A DNA stretch of 64,000 nucleotides from Vagococcus penaei. Its GTDB lineage: Bacteria > Bacillota > Bacilli > Lactobacillales > Vagococcaceae. Below the pieces are notes generated by a model, which saw only the letters and a program-made list of their open reading frames with translations, was not told where the DNA came from and did no database searches. Positions 8,392-18,345 of the stretch are shown here, in pieces. Each line of letters opens with the position of its first letter. Position 1 is the first letter of the stretch. The stretch lies in NCBI RefSeq assembly GCF_001998885.1, contig NZ_CP019609.1:856001-920000 (forward strand). Reading direction: 5' to 3'. The translations under genes and the position numbers were made by a program.

Positions 8392-10008
8392 ATGTTAGGA
8401 AATTACATTAATTTACTGAAAAACGAGTTTCAAGGGTATTCTAAAGCTAGCTTAATGAAAGATTTAATGGCTGGGATAACTGTAGCAGCAGTTGCCTTAC
8501 CTTTAGCATTAGCCTTTGGTGTATCAAGTGGTGCTACAGCGGCTTCGGGAATGATTACAGCAATTGTCGCTGGTGTCATTATCAGTGCTTTATCAGGCGC
8601 TTTTTTTCAAATCTCGGGACCTACTGGAGCCATGGCCGCTATTTTAATTTCTGTCGTTGCGACTTATGGGTTAAACGGCGTGTTTGTTGCCACATTAATG
8701 GCAGGCGTAATCTTATTGATTGCGGGTATTTTTAAGTTAGGTATTTTAGGAAGTATTTTACCAGCATCGGTGATTACTGGTTTTACTTCTGGTATTGCCA
8801 TTATTATTGCTTTAGGACAAATCAATAACTTTTTTGGTGTGACATCCTCTAGCACAAAACCTTTACAGCAATTAACGAGCTATGTCACTGAGGGTTTTCA
8901 TCCAAATTTCGCAACAACGGCTTTGGGCTTATTTGTCGTGCTACTAATGCTGTTTTTTCCTAAAAAGTGGCAAACTATTATTCCTTCGTCACTTGTTGCC
9001 ATCATTTTAACTACTGCAATCGTTATGATTTTTAAATTGGACGTTGCTCGAGTAGGTGAAATCCCAACAACACTCTTTGCTGACGACCGCTTAGACATCT
9101 CACACATCAATTTAGAGATGATGTCTGGCTTGATTTCACCTGCGATTAGCATTGCCGTTCTAGGGATGATCGAAAGTTTGTTGTGCGGTGCATCAGCAAG
9201 CAAAATGACTGGGAAGCCCATTAATAATAATCAAGAACTGATTGCTCAGGGTATCGGAAATATTATTTTACCATTTTTTGGTGGTATTCCAGCGACTGCA
9301 GCGATTGCTCGTAGTAGTGTTGCCATTAAATCTGGTGCCGTTACACGTCTCACTGGTATTTTTCATGCCTTGTTTTTATTACTATCCATGTTCTTATTTG
9401 CACCTCTAATGTCTAATATTCCTTTAAGTGGTTTAGCTGGCGTCTTGATTGTAACTGCATGGCGGATGAACGACTGGGAAAATATCCGTAACTTATTTAA
9501 ACGTCGTCTAGCTAGCGGCGAGATAAAATTTCTGATTACGATGTTAGCAACTGTGACTTTAGATTTAAGTATGGCTATCCTAATTGGAACGGCATTTGCA
9601 ATTATTCATTTTATCATTAAAAGTGCACAACTTGATATTGCCATTGAACCGGTTGATCCCACACGAATGGGAATTAAGGAGTATGCACCAACTGATCTTA
9701 ACTGGTGTGTTGTTTATGTAACTGGACCGCTATTTTTTATGAGTATGGATAGTTTAAATAACCAATTAAAAAATATTCCTGAAGATCAACACATTATCTT
9801 TTCTTTACGTGGAGTCCCACATATTGACGTTACTGCTAGTCAATCATTACTCGATTTTTATCACGAGCAAACTGCAAACGGTCGTCAAATTATTTTTTCT
9901 TCTGTTAATCCAACTGTTTTGAAACAATTAGAAAAAGCCGGTTTTTTTGAAGATCGCCAAAATGGTTCTTATGCAACAGTCGATCAATTTTTAACGACTC
10001 TTTTCTAA
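8392..10008 (+). CDS. SulP-family anion transporter with STAS domain
   Basis: This 538-residue membrane protein belongs to the SulP (SLC26) family, which moves sulfate, bicarbonate or dicarboxylates. The N-terminal ~420 residues are 10-14 hydrophobic segments carrying the family motifs MAGITVAAVALPLALAFGV, ISGPTGAMAA and the GGIPATAAIARSSVAIKSGA segment. Residues ~435-538 form a cytoplasmic STAS domain (MSMDSLNNQLKNI...FSLRGVPHIDVTASQSLLDF). The substrate cannot be told from sequence. SD AAAAAAAGGAG precedes the ATG, and it is a single-gene unit with its own terminator, divergent from infC. Confidence 0.92.
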   Translation: MLGNYINLLKNEFQGYSKASLMKDLMAGITVAAVALPLALAFGVSSGATAASGMITAIVAGVIISALSGAFFQISGPTGAMAAILISVVATYGLNGVFVATLMAGVILLIAGIFKLGILGSILPASVITGFTSGIAIIIALGQINNFFGVTSSSTKPLQQLTSYVTEGFHPNFATTALGLFVVLLMLFFPKKWQTIIPSSLVAIILTTAIVMIFKLDVARVGEIPTTLFADDRLDISHINLEMMSGLISPAISIAVLGMIESLLCGASASKMTGKPINNNQELIAQGIGNIILPFFGGIPATAAIARSSVAIKSGAVTRLTGIFHALFLLLSMFLFAPLMSNIPLSGLAGVLIVTAWRMNDWENIRNLFKRRLASGEIKFLITMLATVTLDLSMAILIGTAFAIIHFIIKSAQLDIAIEPVDPTRMGIKEYAPTDLNWCVVYVTGPLFFMSMDSLNNQLKNIPEDQHIIFSLRGVPHIDVTASQSLLDFYHEQTANGRQIIFSSVNPTVLKQLEKAGFFEDRQNGSYATVDQFLTTLF

Positions 10009-10039
10009 ATTATTTTTTTCAATTAATTATCCAAACTAA

Positions 10040-10086
10040 AAAATCAGCAACGAGTGATTAGACATCTACCGTTGCTGATTTTTATT
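10040..10086. terminator. Bidirectional terminator between the SulP and DUF421 genes
   Basis: AAAATCAGCAACG (10040-10052) and CGTTGCTGATTTT (10070-10082) form a 13-bp stem with A- and T-runs on either side, serving the convergent genes. Confidence 0.85.
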
Positions 10087-10122
10087 TTTCAATTTCAAAT
10101 ATTTAACTACTCTTTTGATAAA

Positions 10123-10779
10123 CTAACTTTCACTATTTTTACTCTCAACTGGTTCATAAAAACTTAGTTCTAATTTACCATTGATATATTGACCCAAATA
10201 AACATTTGAAGCATCCGTATTTTTCTTTTTCAATTCATTTACTAACCATTCACGATCTTTATCAAAACTTTCCAAAATATTGTCATCGATAATACCATTT
10301 GTAATTAGTGGGAATTTAACCGATTCTTCTCCATATAGAATAATTGTTAATTGTCCATTCTGTTCTTGAATTGCTCTTTTAACTTGTCTAGTGTCATAGA
10401 TGTTGGCTGTCCGTAATTTAAACATCAAATCACTGGCTGCTACGCCACGTCTAGCACATTCATGGACGAGAACCTCGCCATTTTTAATGAGCACGGTTGG
10501 TTTGCCATCAATAATAGTCTTCATAAAACCAACGTTCTCTTTTAAATACTTAAATAATGTTACTAAAAATGTCCAAACAATTAGAATTAGTAGAAATTGT
10601 AAAATAGTTATTTGGTCATTATAAATCACACCACCAATAATTCCCCCTAAAACGTAGTTCTGTAATTGATCTAAGGCAGATACCGGTGCGAGATTGGATT
10701 TACCCAACAGGTTCATTTGGAAAATCATACAAATTAAACCCGTAGCTAGTTTAGCAATTATATTAACATAATCTTGCAT
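10123..10779 (-). CDS. DUF421 (YetF-type) membrane protein
   Basis: This 218-residue protein has three N-terminal membrane segments (about residues 5-95). They are followed by a cytoplasmic YetF/DUF421 domain with DGKPTVLIKNGEVL and the SDLMFKLRTANIYDTRQVKRAI segment. The family is widespread in Firmicutes and its role is unsettled. The start is placed at the ATG at 10779 (SD AAGGAG, 9 bases) rather than a TTG that falls in the same site; it overlaps the end of the DUF3290 gene by none and lies 4 bases from its stop. DUF421 and DUF3290 genes are commonly paired, which supports both calls. Confidence 0.85.
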   Translation of the reverse strand: MQDYVNIIAKLATGLICMIFQMNLLGKSNLAPVSALDQLQNYVLGGIIGGVIYNDQITILQFLLILIVWTFLVTLFKYLKENVGFMKTIIDGKPTVLIKNGEVLVHECARRGVAASDLMFKLRTANIYDTRQVKRAIQEQNGQLTIILYGEESVKFPLITNGIIDDNILESFDKDREWLVNELKKKNTDASNVYLGQYINGKLELSFYEPVESKNSES

Positions 10780-10783
10780 CTCA

Positions 10784-11236
10784 TTAATCTCCTTCAATCA
10801 CGTTTTTGACAGTGTCATGAATCAGAAACGTTTCTTCTAGTTTATAACTGGACAAGTCATTACTCATATTAACTTGGTAATAATTATCAAACATTTTGAT
10901 AATCATTTCATCTTTAATCGAGCGCGAGTTAACTGACAAATCATCAACCGCCACTTTTTGCCTTTTTGCTAATGATTCTAAAAATTCAACCATTTGAGCT
11001 GAATTATTTTGATTTAATTTTCCGACTTCATAATCATTGACTTGAATGCCCACAAAAAACATAATGGTCAATGATAATAAAATGACTAAATCGCGATACT
11101 TGACTCTTTCACGACTTCGAAACTGTTTCCAAACGATTAACAATAAGGCAACTAATAATAAAATCAACAAAATATATTTGATTAAATCAGCATGTTGCGA
11201 TTGTTGAACAAAGTATTTATACGTATAAAAATCCAT
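10784..11236 (-). CDS. DUF3290 membrane protein, partner of DUF421
   Basis: This 150-residue protein begins MDFYTYKYFVQQ and has two membrane segments (about 21-42 and 53-72). A soluble tail follows with SRSIKDEMIIKMFDNYYQVN. The pattern and the adjacent DUF421 gene fit DUF3290, a family of unknown function. The start is the ATG at 11236, after GAGGGAG; the frame is open further upstream but without a usable ribosome site. It is the first gene of a two-gene unit. Confidence 0.82.
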   Translation of the reverse strand: MDFYTYKYFVQQSQHADLIKYILLILLLVALLLIVWKQFRSRERVKYRDLVILLSLTIMFFVGIQVNDYEVGKLNQNNSAQMVEFLESLAKRQKVAVDDLSVNSRSIKDEMIIKMFDNYYQVNMSNDLSSYKLEETFLIHDTVKNVIEGD

Positions 11237-11359
11237 CTTATCAGCTCCCTCAAACACCATTATACAGCCATTACATTATCTTAGCAATTGTCTAACTAAC
11301 ACATTACAAGACCTATTATCAAACAATAACACATCTTTTATTTTATAATCGTTGGAACT

Positions 11360-11398
11360 AAAAAACGGTAATCAACTCGATCTTGATTACCGTTTTTT
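11360..11398. terminator. Terminator after nrnA
   Basis: AAAAAACGGTAATCAA (11360-11375) and TTGATTACCGTTTTTT (11382-11397) form a long stem with a 6-base loop and T-runs on both strands. It ends the ytoI-nrnA transcript. Confidence 0.85.
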
Positions 11399-11429
11399 TA
11401 GTTGCCAAACTCCGACTTAAAGTCTTTGG

Positions 11430-12377
11430 TTAATAAAACTCACGAACAACTGCTTGAATTTCTTGATAAATCTCTTCGACTTCAGCCAAGTCTTTTGCAT
11501 TTGCACCACTCGCTAATACATGTCCCCCACCATTATGACGTTTAGCAATTTCATTAATTACCGGTCCCTTCGAACGTAAACGAACTCGATAAAAGCCTTC
11601 TGGCTGAGCCACAAAAATTCCCCAAGCTCTAACTCCTTGAATTTTACCTGGAACTGAAATTAAAGCGGGTGTTTCAGAATCCACCATGTCAAATTCATCA
11701 AGAATTTCTTGTGTTAGTAGAATCATGGCGGCACCATTTTCATCTATCACTAAGTTTTCTGTCACATAACCAGTCATCCGTGCTACTTTAAGACTAATTT
11801 CGTCCATTGTACGATTTAAGCTTGCAGCGTCAAAGTTATAAGTTAATAAGTTTGATGCAACCCATAATGTGTGACTCGTTGTTGCTGGGTATAAAAAGCG
11901 ACCAGTGTCCCCAACGATACCAGCATAAAGTAATCTTGCCGCTTCATCTGTCATCTGTAATTCTGTCTGATGTTCATGATAAAAATCATAAATCATCTCA
12001 CTAGTACTACTTGCTTTAGTATTAACCCATGCCAAATCGCCATAAGGTTCATCATTTGGGTGATGGTCAATTTTGATTAATTCTTTCCCTAAATTGTATT
12101 GATCACCACTAATTCTTGGTGCATTAGCCGTATCAGTCGTAATGACCAAAGCATTTTGATACAAATCATCAGACACACTATCCATTGTAATTAGATAATC
12201 CAAATCATTCACTGGGCCACCAATACAGTAGATGTTTTTCTCAGGAAAAGTTGCTCTTAAAATTGTCGCTAGTCCTCCTTGTGATCCAAGAGCATCCGGA
12301 TCTGGACTTTGATGACGGTGAATCATAATTGTTTGATATGTTTTTATTTTTTCTAAAATGTCTTTTGTAATTTGCAC
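11430..12377 (-). CDS. nrnA: DHH-family nanoRNase / 3'-phosphoadenosine 5'-phosphate phosphatase
   Basis: NrnA degrades 2-5 nt RNAs and removes the 3' phosphate of pAp. The 315-residue protein has the DHH signatures: HRHQSPDPDALGS (20-32), the DTANAPRISG segment (Asp82), DHHPND (104-109), and a DHHA1 domain ending in the GGGHVLASGA loop that binds substrate. The start is GTG at 12377, 8 bases after AAGGAG; the upstream GTG at 12386 overlaps that site. It follows ytoI by 12 bases, the same pairing as in B. subtilis (ytoI-ytqI). Confidence 0.93.
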   Translation of the reverse strand: MQITKDILEKIKTYQTIMIHRHQSPDPDALGSQGGLATILRATFPEKNIYCIGGPVNDLDYLITMDSVSDDLYQNALVITTDTANAPRISGDQYNLGKELIKIDHHPNDEPYGDLAWVNTKASSTSEMIYDFYHEHQTELQMTDEAARLLYAGIVGDTGRFLYPATTSHTLWVASNLLTYNFDAASLNRTMDEISLKVARMTGYVTENLVIDENGAAMILLTQEILDEFDMVDSETPALISVPGKIQGVRAWGIFVAQPEGFYRVRLRSKGPVINEIAKRHNGGGHVLASGANAKDLAEVEEIYQEIQAVVREFY

Positions 12378-12389
12378 AAGGCTCACTCC

Positions 12390-13718
12390 TTAAGATTGTT
12401 CCATAATTTGACAGACCACAATTGCACGAGCCACTGAGACGTTGTCAATTAGGACGTCTATTTCTAATTTTGCAGAACGACGACCGAAATCAATAATACG
12501 TGGTTTAATGTCAATTTCGCTATCAATCTGAATCAACTTATAATAATATAAACTAGCCTGTTCGACAATCGCATTTGTTTGATGCTTTAGACGAATCGCC
12601 TGATAAGTGACATCTGCGATCAGTTGATTGAGCACACCATAAGCCACAGTACCCATACTATTTACCATCTGTGGTGTTACTAAGAAAGAAAACGTAGGCA
12701 AATCGGCAGGTGTCGATGATGTCTTTTCAACTAAACCATTAGTTATTTGATCAACTAATGCATTTCCACCGATGATTTGCTTATGTTGTGAGAGTTGAAT
12801 TGCTTGAATAGCACCTTGTCTAGAAATCACACCATCTAATGTTAAATCATCATTTACGACTGGGATTAATTCAATCCCATCCCATGTCATCAAATGCGCA
12901 ATACTTGCGACACTCATATGCTTTTTCGCATAGCGTGGATTCTTCGTCATAACTTTTTCAATTAATTGAGACTCTTGCTTATTAGCTACATCCTTTGCGG
13001 TAATAATCCCAACTAGACGCTGTCCTTTATTGACAACCGGATAACGTGTATGCCCAGTTAATTCAACTAGACGGTAATAATCAGCAAGTGTATCTCTCAC
13101 ACTTAAAAAATCCGTTTCATCAAGGTTTTTTTGAATATCACCGACAACCATGATGTCTTTTTTAATCATTTGATCACTGATTGCGCGGTTAATGATTGTC
13201 GCTACAGTGAAGGTATCTTCCGTTGTCCGTATAATCGGCAGTTCAACACGATCAGCGATTGATAGAATATTAGGTGACACATTAAAGCCTCCTGTAATCA
13301 GGACCGCTGCACCATTTTCTAAAGCTAATTGTTGCACCTCTTCACGATCACCAACAATCATTAATGAACCTGGTGTCAAATAGCGTTTAATATTATCTTC
13401 AGTCATGGCACCAATAATAAATTGGTCTAAAATTTTAGTTAAACCTTTACGACCGGCTAAAACCTCACCCTCAATGATTGAAACAACCGCACCAAAAGAT
13501 AATTTTTCAATCGTTTCTTTGATTTTTTTCTCAATTCTAATTGTACCAACCCGTTGAATTGTTGAGACTAATCCAACATTTTCAGCCTCTTTAATTGCTC
13601 GGTAGGCTGTCCCTTCACTAACATGTAGCTCTTTAGCAATACCACGTACCGAAATTTTACCACCAACAGGTAACATTTCAATATATTCTAATATTTGATC
13701 ATGCTTCGTTATACTCAT
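12390..13718 (-). CDS. ytoI: CBS/DRTGG/hotdog-domain transcriptional regulator, YtoI family
   Basis: The 442-residue protein is a four-part fusion. It has an N-terminal winged helix (1-65, KISVRGIAKELHVSEGTAYRAIKEAE), a DRTGG domain (about 70-180), a CBS pair (about 190-305, with HTRYPVVN and MTKNPRYA) and a C-terminal 4HBT-like hotdog fold (about 325-440). This order is that of B. subtilis YtoI. CBS domains usually bind adenine nucleotides, so a nucleotide-sensing DNA-binding role is plausible but not shown. It is cotranscribed with nrnA, and a link to nucleotide signalling or turnover is an inference. Confidence 0.9.
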   Translation of the reverse strand: MSITKHDQILEYIEMLPVGGKISVRGIAKELHVSEGTAYRAIKEAENVGLVSTIQRVGTIRIEKKIKETIEKLSFGAVVSIIEGEVLAGRKGLTKILDQFIIGAMTEDNIKRYLTPGSLMIVGDREEVQQLALENGAAVLITGGFNVSPNILSIADRVELPIIRTTEDTFTVATIINRAISDQMIKKDIMVVGDIQKNLDETDFLSVRDTLADYYRLVELTGHTRYPVVNKGQRLVGIITAKDVANKQESQLIEKVMTKNPRYAKKHMSVASIAHLMTWDGIELIPVVNDDLTLDGVISRQGAIQAIQLSQHKQIIGGNALVDQITNGLVEKTSSTPADLPTFSFLVTPQMVNSMGTVAYGVLNQLIADVTYQAIRLKHQTNAIVEQASLYYYKLIQIDSEIDIKPRIIDFGRRSAKLEIDVLIDNVSVARAIVVCQIMEQS

Positions 13719-13929
13719 TTCTTCGCTCCAATCTTGACGACAACTGTATTATATCTATTAATTAAACTGTTACACTTTGATGAAATCTACAATTTGAATT
13801 CTATCATGATTTAGGCAAAAAAAGAAATTTTATTTATCACTAATCAAGACTGCTCATACTCATTTAATTAAACTAGTTCTCTTCGAATTCTTTAAACAGT
13901 AGAATAAATAATAAGTCAAAGCCTTTCCT

Positions 13930-13974
13930 TTTAAAAAGACTACTTGTTCGCTCATCGCGACTAAGTAGTCTTTT
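13930..13974 (-). terminator. Terminator after the RNase J2 gene
   Basis: AAAAGACTACTT (13934-13945) and AAGTAGTCTTTT (13963-13974) pair and the minus strand continues with TTTAAAAGG. The loop contains a secondary TCGC/GCGA pairing. Confidence 0.8.
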
Positions 13975-13983
13975 CGGCATCAC

Positions 13984-15657
13984 TTATTTTTTCTTTTGAC
14001 TCGCTTCCATAATAACTGGTAAAATAACCGGTTTACGTTTTGTTTGTGCATAAAGGTATTTACTTAAATCATCCCGTATTTCTTGCTTTAAGATACCCCA
14101 ATCAAATTCTTGTTTGTCAAGGTTATCTAAAACAACTTTTTCCACAATTTGTGTACTTTCAGCAATTAAATCATTACTTGCTTTTAAGTAAACAAAGCCG
14201 CGTGAGGTAATTCGGGGACTAGAAATAATTTTCTTTTTCCGGCGGCTAATTGTCACAGCCACAATAAAGATACCATCATCCGATAGTACTTTTCGGTCAC
14301 GTAAAACAATATTTCCAATATCACCCACACCAAGACCATCAATTAAGACATTATCTGCATCCACAGAACCAGTCATTCTTAAACGTCCTTTTTCTAATTC
14401 TAGCGTATCACCACAACCGGTAATAAAAATATCTTTATAAGACATTCCCACTTCATGAGCTAAATCAGCATGGGCAGCTAGTACGCGATATTCACCTTGT
14501 ACTGGCACAAAATATTTCGGTTTCATTAGATTTATCATTAATTTTAAGTCATTCTGATTACCATGACCTGATACGTGAATATTATCTAAGATAGTTTTCA
14601 CTGTCCCACCAGCACGGTAGACCATATCTTCGGTTTTTGCCATGGTTGTTTCCATAGCACTTGATGGTGTTGTAGTAATATATACTAAGTCACCTTCAGT
14701 AATATTCACTGACCTATGACGACGACTAGCCATTTTTTGTAATGATTTTAATGGCTCGCCCATCCGACCTGTTTCTAAAATCAATAATTCATCCGGATTT
14801 TTTTTCTTCATTTCTTTTTCAGTAATGATTAAATCATCGCTAGGTAAGCTTAATTTACCTAAACGAATCGCTGTTTTAACAATTTGCTCTAGGTCTTTTC
14901 CAGTTAAAACAACCTGACGAAACGATTTATGTGCCGCATTTAAAATTTGTTGGATTCGCTGAATATTGCTTGCGACACTTGCAACAATAATTCTTCCATC
15001 CCAATAGCGGAGGGTCTCATAGATTTCATCGGCTGTTTGATTTTCAGAAGCAATTAAGGCATTACTTTCAGCATTTGTGGAATCACTTAACAAAGCTAGT
15101 ACGCCTTCTTTACCAATATCTGCTAAACGCGAAAAATCCGTTTGGTATTCTTTACTTGCACTTTGATCAAACTTAAAATCACCAGTGTAGACAATTGTAC
15201 CTTCATCCGTTTTTACTGCAACACCAATTGAATCTGGAATAGTATGTGTCGTTCTAAAAAAGCTAATCACAGCTTTTTCAAACTCAATTTCTGTAAATTC
15301 ATTAACGACATGGAAATCGGTATAATCTTTTGTATTTGGATAATTATTAACATTTAACTTAGCTAACTCAATCGTTAGTTCTGTCCCAAAAACAGGAACA
15401 TCAATTTGCTCAAGTAAATACGGTAACGCACCAATAGCGTCCGCATGTCCATGACTTAAAAAGACACCAGCTATCTTATCTTTATTTTCAACTAAGTAAG
15501 AAAAATCAGGAATAACCATATCAATACCTAATTGTTCATACTCTGGATATTTCAAGCCACAATCCATGATGAATATTTCGTCCTCTACTTCAACAACGTA
15601 AATACTTTTTCCATTTTCTCTAACGCCGCCTAGAGGAACTATTTTTATCTGACTCAC
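13984..15657 (-). CDS. rnjB: Ribonuclease J2 (metallo-beta-lactamase/beta-CASP)
   Basis: RNase J2 is the partner of RNase J1 in mRNA decay and rRNA processing. The 557-residue protein has the beta-lactamase fold with a beta-CASP insert and the C-terminal domain (VLIDGLGVGDIGNIVLRDRK). The metal motif HxHxDH is degenerate: SHGHADAIG (68-76) has Ala74 in place of the second-last His. This is characteristic of J2 rather than J1 in Lactobacillales, where J2 is weakly active and supports J1. The start is GTG after GAGGTGAAACAAAA. It lies 26 bases after dapA in an asd-dapA-rnjB operon. Confidence 0.9.
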   Translation of the reverse strand: MSQIKIVPLGGVRENGKSIYVVEVEDEIFIMDCGLKYPEYEQLGIDMVIPDFSYLVENKDKIAGVFLSHGHADAIGALPYLLEQIDVPVFGTELTIELAKLNVNNYPNTKDYTDFHVVNEFTEIEFEKAVISFFRTTHTIPDSIGVAVKTDEGTIVYTGDFKFDQSASKEYQTDFSRLADIGKEGVLALLSDSTNAESNALIASENQTADEIYETLRYWDGRIIVASVASNIQRIQQILNAAHKSFRQVVLTGKDLEQIVKTAIRLGKLSLPSDDLIITEKEMKKKNPDELLILETGRMGEPLKSLQKMASRRHRSVNITEGDLVYITTTPSSAMETTMAKTEDMVYRAGGTVKTILDNIHVSGHGNQNDLKLMINLMKPKYFVPVQGEYRVLAAHADLAHEVGMSYKDIFITGCGDTLELEKGRLRMTGSVDADNVLIDGLGVGDIGNIVLRDRKVLSDDGIFIVAVTISRRKKKIISSPRITSRGFVYLKASNDLIAESTQIVEKVVLDNLDKQEFDWGILKQEIRDDLSKYLYAQTKRKPVILPVIMEASQKKK

Positions 15658-15683
15658 TTTTGTTTCACCTCATTATGATTTAG

Positions 15684-16586
15684 TTAATATAAATTAATTA
15701 TTTGTTTTGATTGATTGATTTTTGTCAGAATGTCCATTGTTTCATCATTGGTACAAGCAACCATTGGTAGTCGTGGTTCACCAACCTCAATACCCCACTG
15801 ATTTAAAATCGCTTTAACCGGCGAGGGTGACGGACATGAAAAGACCGCTTGATATGTTGATAATAACACACGATGATACTTAGCCGCTTTAATCAAATCT
15901 CCCAATTGAATGGCTTGATACATGGCAAACATTTCTTTTCCGACAACATGACTCGCAACTGAAATAACACCGGTCGCTCCAATAATTTTGGCTGGCATAG
16001 CTAAGGCATCCTCACCAGTATAAATTAAGAAATCGTCGGGTGCGCATTCGACTAATTCAGCAATTGCTTCTAGCCCCTGACAATCTTTAGTCCCAATAAT
16101 ATTAGGTAGCTGCGCTAAACTCAATGTGGTTTCGACTGATAAAGATACACCAGTCCGTCCTGGAACATTATACAGCATTATTGGTAAATTACTAGCCTCA
16201 GAGAGCGTTTTAAAATGACGATACATACCTTCTTGACTTGGTTTATTGTAGTACGGAACCACACACAAGCCTGCACTGATACCATCCAGTTCGGCTACTT
16301 GCTTAATAAACTTCACAGTTTCAGCGGTATCATTTGTACCAACACCACAAATAATCGGTACTCGGCCATCGACACAGCGAATGACTTCTTTAAATAACTC
16401 AAGTTCTTCTTCACGATTTAACGTGGGACTTTCACCAGTTGTTCCCGCAACAACCAAACCTTCAGTTTCATTGGCTAACAAGTAATCAACTAAGGGGCCA
16501 ACCTTATCAATAGCCAGTTTACCCTCTGTATTAAATGGCGTTACCATTGCTGTCCAAATTGTTACGTTTTGTAGTTGGTCTGTCAT
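15684..16586 (-). CDS. dapA: 4-hydroxy-tetrahydrodipicolinate synthase
   Basis: DapA condenses pyruvate with aspartate semialdehyde, the first committed step to lysine and diaminopimelate. The 300-residue TIM-barrel protein has the GTTGES pyruvate-binding motif (48-53), LYNVPGRTG with Tyr139 and the Schiff-base Lys167 in IIGTKDC. The start ATG at 16586 shares one base with the asd stop (TGATG), so the two genes are translationally coupled; SD is GGGGGAG. The enzyme uses the product of asd directly. Confidence 0.96.
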   Translation of the reverse strand: MTDQLQNVTIWTAMVTPFNTEGKLAIDKVGPLVDYLLANETEGLVVAGTTGESPTLNREEELELFKEVIRCVDGRVPIICGVGTNDTAETVKFIKQVAELDGISAGLCVVPYYNKPSQEGMYRHFKTLSEASNLPIMLYNVPGRTGVSLSVETTLSLAQLPNIIGTKDCQGLEAIAELVECAPDDFLIYTGEDALAMPAKIIGATGVISVASHVVGKEMFAMYQAIQLGDLIKAAKYHRVLLSTYQAVFSCPSPSPVKAILNQWGIEVGEPRLPMVACTNDETMDILTKINQSKQIINLY

Positions 16587-17656
16587 CAATTATCTCCCCC
16601 TAGCTTATCAGAAACACGGACTAAATCCAAACGGTGTAAACTTTCCGCAATTTGAATTGAGTTCCAAGCAGCACCTTTGATTAAATTATCTGAGACAATC
16701 CACAGGTGAATACCATATGCATCATCTAAATCTTTACGTATTCGGCCAACAAAAACATCTGGCAAATCAACACTAGTCAGCGGTTGTGGATAAATTTGTT
16801 GACTAGGGTCATCTTGTACTGTTACACCTGGTGCAGCTGTTAATAACTCTTGAATAGCTTTAACACTGACATCTGCATGCTTTAACTGAATAAAGACCGA
16901 TTCCGAATGACCTGTCATCACAGGCACACGAACACACGTAGCAGCAACTTTGATTTGATTATCTGCCATAATTTTTTTGGTCTCGTTCATCATTTTCCAT
17001 TCTTCTAACGTATAACCTGCTTCACTAAATTCATCAATTTGCGCTAAGACATTAAACGCTAAAGGATAATGACGCTTGTCACTCCCACAAGGTAAAATTT
17101 CTGGCGTTGGTACTGGTTCATGATTTAACATCGCTTGAGCTTGGGTCGTCATCTCTTCTATCGCTTCAGCTCCAGCTCCACTAACAGCTTGATAAGTTGA
17201 TACAATAATACGTTCTAAACCATAAGCTTGACGTATTGGATCTAAAGCAACCATCATTTGAATTGTTGAACAATTCGGATTAGCGATAATTCCACGATGT
17301 GCCGCTAACGCCGCTTCATTAACCTCTGGAACGACTAGCGGCACATCTGAATGCATCCGAAAGGCACTAGTATTATCGATTACTACAGCGCCACGATTCA
17401 CAGCTTCTTGTGCGTAGCGTTCAGAAATTGCCCCTCCAGCACTAAATAATGCAATGTCAACACCATTAAACGATTCTGGTGTTAATTCTTCAACTTGATA
17501 AATCTGCCCTTGAAACGAAATCTGTTTTCCAACTGATCTCTTTGATGCTAAAAATACAACTTTTTTCAATGGTAAAGAACTATTCTCAAGTATCTCAATC
17601 ATTTTTTTCCCGACGGCTCCTGTCGCACCAACAACGGCAATTACATACTCTGTCAT
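16586..17656 (-). CDS. asd: Aspartate-semialdehyde dehydrogenase
   Basis: Asd reduces aspartyl phosphate to the semialdehyde, the branch point to lysine/DAP, threonine and methionine. The 356-residue protein has the NADPH-binding GATGAVGKKM (10-19), catalytic Cys129 in ANPNCSTIQMM, the EEMTTQA segment and the C-terminal RIRKD motif. It is first in asd-dapA-rnjB. The leader is only ~85 bases, with a possible extended -10 (TGCTAAAAT) and no room for a lysine riboswitch. SD is AAGGTTGGG. Confidence 0.95.
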   Translation of the reverse strand: MTEYVIAVVGATGAVGKKMIEILENSSLPLKKVVFLASKRSVGKQISFQGQIYQVEELTPESFNGVDIALFSAGGAISERYAQEAVNRGAVVIDNTSAFRMHSDVPLVVPEVNEAALAAHRGIIANPNCSTIQMMVALDPIRQAYGLERIIVSTYQAVSGAGAEAIEEMTTQAQAMLNHEPVPTPEILPCGSDKRHYPLAFNVLAQIDEFSEAGYTLEEWKMMNETKKIMADNQIKVAATCVRVPVMTGHSESVFIQLKHADVSVKAIQELLTAAPGVTVQDDPSQQIYPQPLTSVDLPDVFVGRIRKDLDDAYGIHLWIVSDNLIKGAAWNSIQIAESLHRLDLVRVSDKLGGDN

Positions 17657-17742
17657 TTTTTCCCAACCTTCCTAATCATTTTCCCGAGTTTTCCTACTAT
17701 ATATTTTAGCATAGTTTAATCTAAAATTCTTTGAATAATCGT

Positions 17743-18240
17743 CTACCAATGATGCAGTGTCATCTTTTGTTTATTTAAAATAGCGACAATGCTCGATGCA
17801 CCAATTATCCCAACAATTACTTGTAATGCGTTACTAGGTAATGATGCTAATCCTGCCAAATGACCATACAGTAGCCATGTCGCTAAATAATAGCCTATAA
17901 CCATAGTAAAAGAACCTAAAATCAGACCTAACAAAGGCAACGTTTTAACTTGATTTTTCGCTAAGATACCAACAAGGTAGCCTTGTAAACCATGAATCAC
18001 TAGTGAAAAAAACATCCATTGTGGATAGCCTAGTAATAAATCAAGCAATAATCCACTACTAGCACCAACAAGCAAACCAGCTGGGCCACCAAGTGTTAGA
18101 GCAGCTGTATAAATTCCTACATCTAATAAATTCACATAGCCGTTTGTTCCAGGAATTGGTATATTAATGACCAAACCTAAGACAACGGATAAAGCAATTA
18201 AGATAGCTAGTAGCGGTAATTTTTCCCGAATAAGCCCCAT
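17743..18240 (-). CDS. ECF transporter S component (substrate unknown)
   Basis: This 165-residue protein has about six hydrophobic segments with the S-component features: PGTNGYVNLLDVGIYTAALTLGGPAGLLVGA and the small-residue first helix that contacts EcfT. It would use the shared EcfA-EcfA'-T module encoded elsewhere. The substrate cannot be told; the sequence resembles S components annotated for hydroxymethylpyrimidine or related vitamins, but no riboswitch supports a choice. The start is the ATG at 18240, nine bases after GGAGGAG. An upstream ATG (18258) overlaps that site. Confidence 0.82.
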   Translation of the reverse strand: MGLIREKLPLLAILIALSVVLGLVINIPIPGTNGYVNLLDVGIYTAALTLGGPAGLLVGASSGLLLDLLLGYPQWMFFSLVIHGLQGYLVGILAKNQVKTLPLLGLILGSFTMVIGYYLATWLLYGHLAGLASLPSNALQVIVGIIGASSIVAILNKQKMTLHHW

Positions 18241-18345
18241 ATTGACTAGCTCCTCCATTTATAATTTTTACTAGCATACCATTTAATGCACTGTAATAAA
18301 ATAGTATGCTACAAAGTAACTCAGTCCTATAACTATATTAAATAG

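Noticed and set aside
17657-17742. Lysine riboswitch before asd-dapA
   Set aside because: The intergenic space is about 85 bases, too short for a lysine riboswitch, and no conserved elements are present.
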